A stretch of DNA of 5,473 nucleotides from Pseudomonadota bacterium (GCA_023423775.1 JAFAEZ010000180.1:1-5473), one strand, 5' to 3'. Counted from the stretch's first letter, positions 1 to 5,473 are shown. A program made the numbers and translations. Notes: generated from the letters alone by a model not told the origin.

Positions 1-36
1 ACAGTCAGCTCCCTTTGCCACTCGGGACACTCCCCC
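1..36 (-). tRNA. tRNA-Tyr (GUA), 5' half, cut by window edge
   Basis: Read on the minus strand, the sequence begins with acceptor strand GGGGGAG (36 down to 30) and then T8 and G9. A D-arm follows with stem TCCC/GGGA around the loop GAGTGGCAAA. Next come the 5' anticodon strand GCTGA and loop bases C-T-G-T, so the window ends at anticodon base 35. The visible anticodon start GU fits Tyr, His, Asn or Asp. The D-arm core CCCGAG...AAAGGG and the GGNGGNG-type acceptor closely match bacterial tRNA-Tyr (compare E. coli tRNA-Tyr, known family sequence), and they do not match the other three. The variable arm, T-arm and 3' end lie outside the window, so its class II long variable arm and any encoded CCA cannot be checked. 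It is divergent from rlmB. Confidence 0.87.
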
Positions 37-137
37 GCTCGACGGCAGCACAATCGGGCCGGACCTTGCCGGCGGACCGAAGACGGCCATGGAACGTGAA
101 GGCCGCGACAACCCGGATCGGGGCGCGACCGGGCGCG

Positions 138-167
138 TTTATGGGCGAAGCAGTGGGGCAAAGTCAA
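138..167 (-). promoter_or_regulatory. Candidate sigma-70-type promoter for tRNA-Tyr
   Basis: On the minus strand there is a -35-like TTGACT (167 down to 162), an 18-bp spacer and a -10-like CATAAA (143 down to 138). It points toward the tRNA. The TTGAC core is what stable-RNA promoters of rhizobia usually keep (family knowledge). Transcription would start near position 131, leaving a leader of about 95 nt to be removed by RNase processing before the tRNA 5' end at 36. This is inferred from motif match and orientation only. The -10 box is imperfect. Confidence 0.42.
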
Positions 168-243
168 CCGAGGCGAACAGCTAAAATCGCCTCCCAAGCC
201 ACCCAAATTGCCATATTCCGGCGCCCATGACACAAGCGGGCCC

Positions 244-1086
244 ATGAAGGATCGAAAATTCGGCCCCAAGGGGGCGCGCGGCGGGGCTAAGCCCTTCAAC
301 AGGCCCGGGAAATCGGCCGGCCGCCCGGCCAGGCGCGAGCGCGATTCGCACTCCGACGGGCCTGTCATCCTCTATGGCTGGCACACCGTCACGATGGCGC
401 TCGCCAACCCGCAGCGGCGGATCCGCAAGCTGACGCTGACCGAGAATGCCGCAAGGCGGCTCGCGGAAGAAAACATCGCAACCCGCATCGCGCCCGAGAT
501 CGTCCGGCCCCAGGAGATCGACCGTCTGCTGTCGCCGGACGCCGTGCATCAGGGCCTGCTCGCGGAAGCCGATCCTCTGCCGTCGCCCGACATCGAGACC
601 TTGAAGCAGGAAGGCATGGTGCTGGTGCTCGACCAGATCACGGATCCTCACAATGTGGGGGCGATCCTGCGCTCGGCCGCGGCATTCGCGGTGAAGGCGA
701 TCGTCACCACCGCGCGCCACAGCCCGGAAGCGACCGGCGTGCTCGCGAAGGCCGCCTCCGGTGCGCTCGAGCTCGTGCCTGTCATCACCGTGCAAAACCT
801 CGCCCGCGCGCTCACCGCGCTGAACGAGCGCGGCTTCCAGACCGTCGGGCTCGACAGCGAGGGCAGCGCGGACCTCGGCGACGTCGCGCTGCGTGAGCCG
901 CTTGCGCTGGTGCTCGGCGCCGAAGGCAAGGGCCTGCGGCAATTGACCCGCGAGACCTGCAGCGTCGTGGCGCGGCTCGACATGCCCGGCGAGATCAAGA
1001 GTCTCAACGTCTCCAACGCCGCCGTGCTCTCGCTCTATGTGGGCGCAAGCCGGCTCGGGCTGATGAAGCCCGGCGCGACGTCGTAG
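244..1086 (+). CDS. rlmB: 23S rRNA (guanosine(2251)-2'-O)-methyltransferase RlmB (SpoU/TrmH family)
   Basis: This is a 280-residue SPOUT-class enzyme. It uses S-adenosylmethionine to methylate the ribose 2'-OH of G2251 in the P-loop of 23S rRNA, in the cytoplasm during 50S assembly. Residues 1-35 are a basic, Gly/Pro/Arg-rich, probably disordered tail. Residues about 38-110 are the L30e-like substrate-binding domain, opening with the typical LYGWHTV. The catalytic knot domain shows motif 1 LDQITDPHNVGAILRSAAAF (129-148; N137, R143), motif 2 VLGAEGKGL (223-231; E227) and motif 3 IKSLNVSNAAVLSLY (251-265; S253, N255, S257, N258), so it should be active. I chose the ATG at 244. An in-frame TTG at 208 would add 12 residues of no recognisable similarity. 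The Shine-Dalgarno match before 244 is weak, and a -10-like TAAAAT at 182-187 has no good -35. The gene stops at TAG, 14 bp before the end of the convergent LLM gene. RlmB rather than another TrmH paralogue is chosen from overall pattern and length. Confidence 0.92.
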   Translation: MKDRKFGPKGARGGAKPFNRPGKSAGRPARRERDSHSDGPVILYGWHTVTMALANPQRRIRKLTLTENAARRLAEENIATRIAPEIVRPQEIDRLLSPDAVHQGLLAEADPLPSPDIETLKQEGMVLVLDQITDPHNVGAILRSAAAFAVKAIVTTARHSPEATGVLAKAASGALELVPVITVQNLARALTALNERGFQTVGLDSEGSADLGDVALREPLALVLGAEGKGLRQLTRETCSVVARLDMPGEIKSLNVSNAAVLSLYVGASRLGLMKPGATS

Positions 1087-1100
1087 GGCGAAGGCAGACG

Positions 1101-2132
1101 TTACCCCAGCATCTCCCGCACCATCGGCACCACCTTGCGCCCATAGAGCTCGATGCTTCGCATCAGCTTCTCATGCGGCAAGGGGCCTGCCGAATACTTC
1201 AGCTGGAAGCGCGAGATGCCGAGCGCCTTGGCCGTCTTGGCGATCTTGCGCGCGACGGTCTCGGGCGAACCGACATAGAGCGAGCCGTGCTCGGCCTCGC
1301 TCGCGAACTCGTCGCGGCCCATCGGCGGCCAGCCGCGTTCCTTGCCGATACGGTCGCGCATGGCCTTGTAGTCGGGCCAGAGCTCTTCGCGGGCCTGTGC
1401 GTCGGTCTCGGCGACATAGCCGGGCGAATGTACGCCGATCGGCTGCACGGTGCGGCCAAACTCCTTGAACGCGCGGTGATAGAGATCGACGTAAGGGGCA
1501 AAGCGCGCGGGATCGCCGCCGATGATCGCGAGCATCAGGGGCAGGTCGTAATGCGCGGCGCGCACCACCGATTGCGGGCTGCCGCCGACGCCGATCCAGG
1601 TTTTCAGCGTGCCGGTCTCGACCGGCGGATAGACCAGCTGATCCCGCAGCGGCGGACGCAGCTTGCCTTCCCAGCTCACCGGCTTCTGCGGCAGCAGGGC
1701 GGCGAACAGGTCGAGCTTCTCCTCGAACAGCTCTTCGTATTTGCGAAGGTCGAAACCGAACAGCGGAAAAGATTCGGTGAACGAGCCGCGGCCGAGGATC
1801 ACCTCGGCACGCCCGTTTGAGAGCGCATCCAGCGTGGCGAAGCGCTGGAAGACGCGGATGGGATCGTCCGAGCTCAGCACCGTCACGGCGGACCCGAGAT
1901 GGATCCGTTTGGTGCGCGCCGCGATGGCCGCGAGCGCGGTTTCGGGCGAGGAGATCGCGAAATCTCCGCGGTGATGCTCGCCGAGGCCGATGAAATCGAG
2001 GCCGAGCTCGTCGGCCAGCACGGCTTCGTCCACCACGTTGCGGATCACCTGCGCGTGGGGAAGCATCGCGCCGGAGGCGTCCCTGGTGACGTCGCCAAAG
2101 GTATCCAGTCCGAATTCGAGCGGTGCGGTCAT
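1101..2132 (-). CDS. LLM-class flavin-dependent oxidoreductase (luciferase-like monooxygenase)
   Basis: This is a 343-residue TIM-barrel protein of the bacterial luciferase-like superfamily, expected to be cytoplasmic and to use reduced flavin (FMNH2 or F420-type) in a monooxygenase or dehydrogenase reaction. The substrate is unknown. Visible hallmarks are the N-terminal strand FGLDTFGD (7-14), the helix and strand VLADELGLDFIGLGEHH (38-54, with the E52-H53-H54 triplet), and the region TVLSSDDPIRVFQRFATLD (84-102) followed by SNGRAEVILGRGS (105-117). GVGGSPQSV (181-189) and the C-terminal GSPETVARKI (288-297) are also typical. The pattern resembles the Atu2307/SP_0267-type subgroup of putative LLM oxidoreductases, a recollection that needs a profile search. 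It starts at ATG with a purine-rich AGAGA (2145-2141) 8 nt upstream. It is the last gene of the minus-strand block, 95 bp after the quinone oxidoreductase gene, and shows no frameshift or truncation. Confidence 0.9.
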   Translation of the reverse strand: MTAPLEFGLDTFGDVTRDASGAMLPHAQVIRNVVDEAVLADELGLDFIGLGEHHRGDFAISSPETALAAIAARTKRIHLGSAVTVLSSDDPIRVFQRFATLDALSNGRAEVILGRGSFTESFPLFGFDLRKYEELFEEKLDLFAALLPQKPVSWEGKLRPPLRDQLVYPPVETGTLKTWIGVGGSPQSVVRAAHYDLPLMLAIIGGDPARFAPYVDLYHRAFKEFGRTVQPIGVHSPGYVAETDAQAREELWPDYKAMRDRIGKERGWPPMGRDEFASEAEHGSLYVGSPETVARKIAKTAKALGISRFQLKYSAGPLPHEKLMRSIELYGRKVVPMVREMLG

Positions 2133-2174
2133 CGATCATTTCTCTGTGGGGTGATCGGACAGATCTAGGGGATC

Positions 2175-2217
2175 GCCGCCGCCCAACAAGGCGGCTTTCG
2201 GAAATGCTCGGTTTCCG
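2175..2217. repeat. Two consecutive inverted repeats between the oxidoreductase genes
   Basis: Hairpin A has arms GCCGCC (2178-2183) and GGCGGC (2190-2195) with a 6-nt loop. Hairpin B has arms CGGAAA (2199-2204) and TTTCCG (2212-2217) with a 7-nt loop. Both arms are perfect. In the minus direction, which is that of both flanking genes, neither is followed by a T-run, so they are not classic intrinsic terminators there. In the plus direction each is followed by TTT, giving weak terminator character against antisense or read-through transcripts. They could also act as 3'-end stabilisers of the upstream gene's mRNA. The function is inferred; only the symmetry is seen. Confidence 0.35.
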
Positions 2218-2227
2218 TTTCTGGATT

Positions 2228-3208
2228 CTACCGCGCGATGCGCACGACCACCTTGCCGAGCGCAGCGCGCGTCTGCATCGTCCTGAACGCCTCGCGAAAA
2301 TCCTCCAGTGCGAAGACGTGGCCGACCACGGGCTTCAGCCGGCCGTCGGCGAGCCAGTTCGTCAACTCCGACATCAGGCGCTTCTGCACGTCGGGCTCGC
2401 GCACGGGAATCTGCGCGAGGTCGACGCCGAGCAGGGCGCCGCCTTTCAGAAGCGGCAGATTGAACGGTAGTGCGGGAATAGAGCCTGCAGCAAAGCCGAC
2501 CACGAGATGGCGTCCGCGCCAGGCGATGGAGCGAAAAGCCTGCACCGAGATCTCGCCTCCGACAGGATCGAAGATCACGTCGGCGCCGTGCCCGTTGGTC
2601 AATGCCTTGAACTCGTCGCGCCAGCCGGCCTGCGTGTAGTCGATCACCGCATCGGCGCCGTGCGCGCGCGCAAACTCGCGCTTGTCCGGCGTCGACGCTG
2701 CCGCGATGACGCGCCCGCCGAGCAGCTTGCCGATCTGGACGGCGGCAATTCCGGTGCCGCCGGACGCACCCAGCACCAGAAGCTGTTCGCCTGCGACCAG
2801 CGAGGCGCGCGCGCTCAGCGCGTAGAGCGCAGTCAGATAATTGGCGCGAAACGACGCTGCGACTTCGGGCGCGACGCCGTCGGGCAGCGGATGGACCGCT
2901 TCAGGATTGACGACGATCTCTTCGGCGAGGGCGCCCGACCGCGTCATGCCCATCACGCGCATGCCGGCTTGGTAGCCGCCCGGTGCGCCGGGCGCGTCCG
3001 CCACCACGCCCGCGAACTCCGTCCCGGGAATAAAGGGCAGGGGATCCTTGGTCTGATAGCGTCCCTCGATCTTCAAGCCATCGACGAAGCCGATCCCGGC
3101 AGCCTCGATTTTGATGCGCAGCTGCCCGGGCTCTGCGCGGGGGGATGCAACCTCCTTCAAATCGATCTGATCGATAGGGGCATATCGCTCGACGACGACG
3201 GCTTTCAT
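2228..3208 (-). CDS. Zinc-independent MDR oxidoreductase, NADPH:quinone oxidoreductase type
   Basis: This is a 326-residue medium-chain dehydrogenase/reductase. The N-terminal GroES-like domain (about 1-115) includes VVERYAPIDQIDLKEV and PGTEFAGVV (61-69). The Rossmann domain (about 125-260) carries the nucleotide-binding loop LGASGGTGIAAVQIGK (146-161; G150, G151, G153) and the DPVGG stretch (214-218) typical of quinone oxidoreductases. The catalytic zinc ligand is missing: the loop where zinc alcohol dehydrogenases have Cys reads GIGFVDGLKIEGRY (38-51). No structural-zinc cysteine cluster is present either, and in fact the protein has no cysteine. It should therefore reduce quinones or enone-like substrates with NADPH in the cytosol; the true substrate is unknown. 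It starts at ATG with GAGGT (3218-3214) 5 nt upstream. That Shine-Dalgarno partly lies in an inverted repeat. The gene lies 56 bp after the helicase stop on the same strand and may share its transcript. Confidence 0.91.
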   Translation of the reverse strand: MKAVVVERYAPIDQIDLKEVASPRAEPGQLRIKIEAAGIGFVDGLKIEGRYQTKDPLPFIPGTEFAGVVADAPGAPGGYQAGMRVMGMTRSGALAEEIVVNPEAVHPLPDGVAPEVAASFRANYLTALYALSARASLVAGEQLLVLGASGGTGIAAVQIGKLLGGRVIAAASTPDKREFARAHGADAVIDYTQAGWRDEFKALTNGHGADVIFDPVGGEISVQAFRSIAWRGRHLVVGFAAGSIPALPFNLPLLKGGALLGVDLAQIPVREPDVQKRLMSELTNWLADGRLKPVVGHVFALEDFREAFRTMQTRAALGKVVVRIAR

Positions 3209-3210
3209 GT

Positions 3211-3246
3211 CGGACCTCGGTTCTTCAAGCTATCCTGACAGGTCCG
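3211..3246 (-). promoter_or_regulatory. Inverted repeat overlapping the quinone oxidoreductase ribosome binding site
   Basis: CGGACCT (3211-3217) and AGGTCCG (3240-3246) form a perfect 7-bp inverted repeat separated by 22 nt. In the minus-strand transcript the downstream arm contains AGGT of the Shine-Dalgarno GAGGT (3218-3214). The folded form would therefore partly occlude the ribosome binding site 5 nt before the ATG. It fills most of the 56-bp gap after the helicase. It could be a translational-control hairpin, a DNA operator for a dimeric regulator, or chance. Confidence 0.3.
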
Positions 3247-3264
3247 CAGACTGGCCTCCAGTGT

Positions 3265-5322
3265 CTACCGCCACATCCCGCGCATCCGCGCCCCGATGTC
3301 GATCTTCGGGCCCTGCGCGGCGGTGCGTGCCCCGGCGGCTGCGGCCTTCGGCCAGGCGGTGCGCTCGAACAGATAGACCAGTTGCTCCGGGATGAAGCGG
3401 GTGCGCGAGGCGTAGACGTGGCGGTCGCCCTTGGCGGCCTGGCCGTGGACGAAGAAGCGCTGGGGAACGACGAGGTGGAGATCGTCCTTGGCGCGCGTCA
3501 TCGCGACGTAGAGCAGGCGGCGCTCCTCTTCGAGCTCGGCGCTGGTGCCGGCGCCGAGATCGGACGGCATGCAGCCATCGACGACGTTGAGCACGAACAC
3601 CGACTTCCACTCCTGGCCCTTGGCGGAGTGGATGGTGGAGAGGATCAGGTAGTCCTCGTCGCGCAAGGGCGGGCCGGACTTGTCGCTGGTCGCATCCGGC
3701 GGATCAAGCGTGAGCTCGGTCAAGAATTTCTCGCGCGAGGAATAGCCGCTGGCGATCTGCTCGAGCTGCATCAGATCGGCGCGGCGCGTCTCGGAATCCT
3801 CGTGGATGCGATCGAGATGCGGCTCGTACCAGAGACGCACGCGTTCCAGGTCGGCCGGCCATTCCGAATAGCGCAGATTCTGGGTCGTACGGACGAAGTC
3901 GGTCCAATCAGTGCCGGTGCGTGCGGGCACCGGAAGCTGGCCGAGTGCGTTGAGCGGATCGGTGCTTTCGGCCATATGGTCGAGCACCCGCTGCGCCGTT
4001 GCGGGTCCGATGCCCGGCAACAGGTGCAGGATACGGAAGCCGGCGACGCGGTCGCGCGGATTCTCGGCGAAGCGCAACAGCGCCAGCACGTCCTTGACGT
4101 GCGCGGCGTCGAGGAATTTCAGTCCGCCGAACTTGACGAAAGGGATGTTGCGGCGGGTCAGCTCTATCTCCAGCGGACCCGAATGCGAGGACGTGCGGAA
4201 CAGCACCGCCTGGTGCTTCAAGAGCGCGCCTTGCTCGCGGTTGGCCAGCACTTCCTCGACGATGTAGCGGGCCTGGTCGGCCTCGTCGTGCACGGTGACG
4301 AGCTGCGGCTTGTGCGAGGATTTGCGGTCGGTCCAGAGGTTTTTCGTGAAGCGCTCGCGCGCAAGACCAATGACGCCGTTGGCGGCCGCCAGCACCGCTT
4401 GCGTCGAGCGGTAGTTGCGGTCGAGCGTGATCATCTCGGCGCGGGGCGAGAAGCTCTGCGGGAAGTCCAGGATGTTCCGCACGGTGGCGGCGCGGAACGA
4501 ATAGATCGACTGGGCATCGTCGCCGACCACGGTGAGGCCGCGGCCGTCGGGCTTCAGCGCCAGGAGGATCGAGGATTGCAGGCGGTTGGTGTCCTGGTAT
4601 TCGTCGACCAGCACGTGATCGAAGCGGCCGCCGATCTCGTCGGCGATCAGCCCGTCGCCCATCATCTGCGACCAGTAGAGCAGAAGGTCGTCGTAATCGA
4701 GCACGTGCTGGGCCTGCTTGGCCTCGACATAGGCCGCGAACAGGCCCTTCAGCTCGGTGGCCCATCCCGCGCACCAGGGATAGTGTTGGCCGAGCACCTT
4801 CTCGATCTCCATCTCGGCGTTGACGCAGCGCGAGTAGATCGACAGGCAGGTGCCCTTGGCCGGAAAGCGGCTCTCGGTCTTCGACAGGCCGCGCTCGTGC
4901 CGGACCAGATTCATCAGGTCGGCGGAATCCTCGCGGTCGTGGATGGTGAAGGCGGGATCGACGCCGATTCGTTCGGCATATTCGCGCAGGAGGCGTGCGC
5001 CGATGCCGTGGAAAGTGCCGGCCCAGCTCAGTGCATCGCGCATGATCGCGGCGTTGTTCTCGTCCAGCACCTTGCGGGCGATCCGTTCCACCCGGCCGGC
5101 CATCTCGGCCGCCGCGCGGCGCGAGAACGTCATCAGGAGGATGCGGCGCGGATCGGCGCCGGCGACAATCAGATGCGCGACGCGGTGGGCGAGGGTGTTG
5201 GTCTTGCCGGAGCCGGCACCGGCAATGACGAGCAGGGGGGCGCCCACGGTCGCCCCTTCGGCCACGCCATGCTCGACGGCGCGGCGCTGCTCCGCATTGA
5301 GCGTGTCCAGATATGTCGCCAC
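3265..5322 (-). CDS. UvrD/Rep-like superfamily 1A ATP-dependent DNA helicase
   Basis: This is a 685-residue 3'-5' DNA helicase, with polarity taken from family knowledge. It would use ATP to unwind DNA in repair or at stalled forks. Motifs in order are Q motif LNAEQRRAV (8-16), Walker A GAGSGKT (35-41; K40), motif Ia TFSRRAAAEM (65-74), GTFHGIG (102-108) and LDYDDLLL (208-215). These are followed by Walker B VDEYQDTN (239-246; D240, E241), motif III GDDAQSIYSFRAA (267-279; Q271, R277), motif IV NYRST (303-307), a helix-hairpin-helix-like LLPGIGPATAQRV in the 2B region (434-446), motif V STIHSAKGQEWKSVF (562-576) and motif VI LLYVAMTRAK (603-612; R610). All catalytic residues are present. I chose the GTG at 5322, giving M-ATYLDTLNAEQRR, because family members start just before the Q motif and GGGG lies 6 nt upstream. 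A TTG at 5373 would add 17 residues without a visible ribosome binding site. It is shorter than UvrD/PcrA (about 720), and the short tail lacks an obvious Tudor-like C-terminus. It looks like an accessory paralogue rather than uvrD itself. It is first in the three-gene minus block. Confidence 0.94.
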   Translation of the reverse strand: MATYLDTLNAEQRRAVEHGVAEGATVGAPLLVIAGAGSGKTNTLAHRVAHLIVAGADPRRILLMTFSRRAAAEMAGRVERIARKVLDENNAAIMRDALSWAGTFHGIGARLLREYAERIGVDPAFTIHDREDSADLMNLVRHERGLSKTESRFPAKGTCLSIYSRCVNAEMEIEKVLGQHYPWCAGWATELKGLFAAYVEAKQAQHVLDYDDLLLYWSQMMGDGLIADEIGGRFDHVLVDEYQDTNRLQSSILLALKPDGRGLTVVGDDAQSIYSFRAATVRNILDFPQSFSPRAEMITLDRNYRSTQAVLAAANGVIGLARERFTKNLWTDRKSSHKPQLVTVHDEADQARYIVEEVLANREQGALLKHQAVLFRTSSHSGPLEIELTRRNIPFVKFGGLKFLDAAHVKDVLALLRFAENPRDRVAGFRILHLLPGIGPATAQRVLDHMAESTDPLNALGQLPVPARTGTDWTDFVRTTQNLRYSEWPADLERVRLWYEPHLDRIHEDSETRRADLMQLEQIASGYSSREKFLTELTLDPPDATSDKSGPPLRDEDYLILSTIHSAKGQEWKSVFVLNVVDGCMPSDLGAGTSAELEEERRLLYVAMTRAKDDLHLVVPQRFFVHGQAAKGDRHVYASRTRFIPEQLVYLFERTAWPKAAAAGARTAAQGPKIDIGARMRGMWR

Positions 5323-5369
5323 GAATCGCCCCGGTGAAAGGTTCAGAGTCGGCGATCCCGTCGTGAATC
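5323..5369. promoter_or_regulatory. Cluster of three GANTC (CcrM methylation) sites at the helicase start
   Basis: GAATC at 5323-5327, GAGTC at 5346-5350 and GAATC at 5365-5369 lie within 47 bp directly upstream of the chosen GTG. My hand count finds only about a dozen GANTC sites in the whole window. In alphaproteobacteria CcrM methylates the adenine of GANTC, and promoters with such sites can be cell-cycle controlled through GcrA or methylation state (family knowledge). A role here is inference. I could not identify a convincing -35/-10 pair for the helicase. Confidence 0.35.
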
Positions 5370-5451
5370 GCAATGCAGCTGGACGAAGCCGGGTTTAGGA
5401 TTTAGGGGGAAAGACGGCCAAAAGTTCCAGCCGGAAGAGTGCGCGCGCGAC

Positions 5452-5473
5452 ATGACCGAGCTCAGGCCTGACC
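5452..5473 (+). CDS. Possible 5' end of a divergent gene, cut by window edge
   Basis: ATG at 5452 opens the frame MTELRPD, which runs off the window. GGAAGAG (5433-5439) lies 12 nt upstream as a somewhat distant Shine-Dalgarno. Too little is visible to name a product. The competing reading is that 5472-5395 on the minus strand is the last 25 codons of an upstream gene ending in TAA (C-terminus ...LELLAVFPPKS), which would place that gene 72 bp before the helicase. Codon use does not decide between them. Between 5323 and 5451 I see no other gene. Confidence 0.27.

Noticed and set aside
89..184. 31-codon plus-strand ORF in the tRNA-Tyr/rlmB gap
   Set aside because: It has no Shine-Dalgarno, no recognisable sequence and mixed codon use, and it overlaps the better supported minus-strand promoter.
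181..942. 253-codon minus-strand frame opposite rlmB
   Set aside because: It lies in the same antisense register as above. It is an Arg/Gly-rich translation without motifs, while the plus strand has intact SPOUT motifs.
1076..1083. Palindrome CGACGTCG at the end of rlmB
   Set aside because: It is an 8-bp palindrome inside codons, with no T-run and no associated signal.
1173..1820. 215-codon plus-strand frame opposite the LLM gene
   Set aside because: It lies in the same antisense register and has no motifs. The minus frame has clear LLM-family signatures.
2507..3238. 243-codon plus-strand frame opposite the quinone oxidoreductase
   Set aside because: It is a codon-bias shadow in the same register. 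There is no recognisable domain, and it runs across the real gene's start and ribosome binding site.
3250..3262. Small stem ACTGG/CCAGT just after the helicase stop, considered as a terminator
   Set aside because: It is only a 5-bp stem with a 3-nt loop, has no T-run, and overlaps the region before the next gene's ribosome binding site.
3382..5337. 651-codon open frame on the plus strand, opposite the helicase
   Set aside because: Its codon position 1 lies opposite position 3 of the helicase. In that register a stop needs TTA, CTA or TCA in the helicase, codons that are rare in GC-rich genomes, so long empty frames are expected. The translation is rich in G, A, V, H and E and shows no family motifs, whereas the minus frame has every SF1 helicase motif.
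5439..5449. Alternating GTGCGCGCGCG run, considered as Z-DNA-prone or a repeat
   Set aside because: It is too short, and CG-alternating runs of this size are common in GC-rich genomes.

Overview
The window is GC-rich (clearly above 60% by eye) chromosomal DNA. The protein sequences, the GC-rich codon use and the alphaproteobacterial look of the UvrD-like helicase and of RlmB, with its basic N-terminal tail, suggest an alphaproteobacterium, most likely a Bradyrhizobium/Rhodopseudomonas relative. This placement is inference from sequence feel, not from a search. I see no insertion sequence, CRISPR array, phage gene, or base-composition break that would suggest recent transfer.

Layout, left to right. 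Positions 1-36 hold the 5' half of a tRNA-Tyr gene on the minus strand; the window edge cuts it inside the anticodon. About 207 bp of divergent intergenic DNA follows. It carries a plausible sigma-70-type promoter for the tRNA, then the plus-strand gene rlmB (23S rRNA G2251 2'-O-methyltransferase, 244-1086). rlmB converges, with only 14 bp between stop codons, on a minus-strand block of three genes. In transcription order these are a UvrD/Rep-like superfamily 1A DNA helicase (5322-3265), a zinc-independent NADPH:quinone oxidoreductase-like MDR protein (3208-2228), and an LLM-class flavin-dependent oxidoreductase (2132-1101). The gaps are 56 and 95 bp, so co-transcription is possible but not proven. 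The last 150 bp (5323-5473) are the helicase upstream region and may contain the start of a divergent plus-strand gene.

Functionally this looks like ordinary housekeeping and accessory-metabolic DNA: tRNA and rRNA maturation on the left, DNA repair or replication and two redox enzymes on the right. No new multi-gene system is evident. The points most worth a second look are small regulatory signals. Three GANTC (CcrM methylation) sites lie within 47 bp at the helicase start. A perfect 7-bp inverted repeat could hide the ribosome binding site of the quinone oxidoreductase. Two consecutive hairpins and a regularly spaced GATC cluster lie between the two oxidoreductase genes. All very long open frames opposite the real genes are codon-bias shadows.
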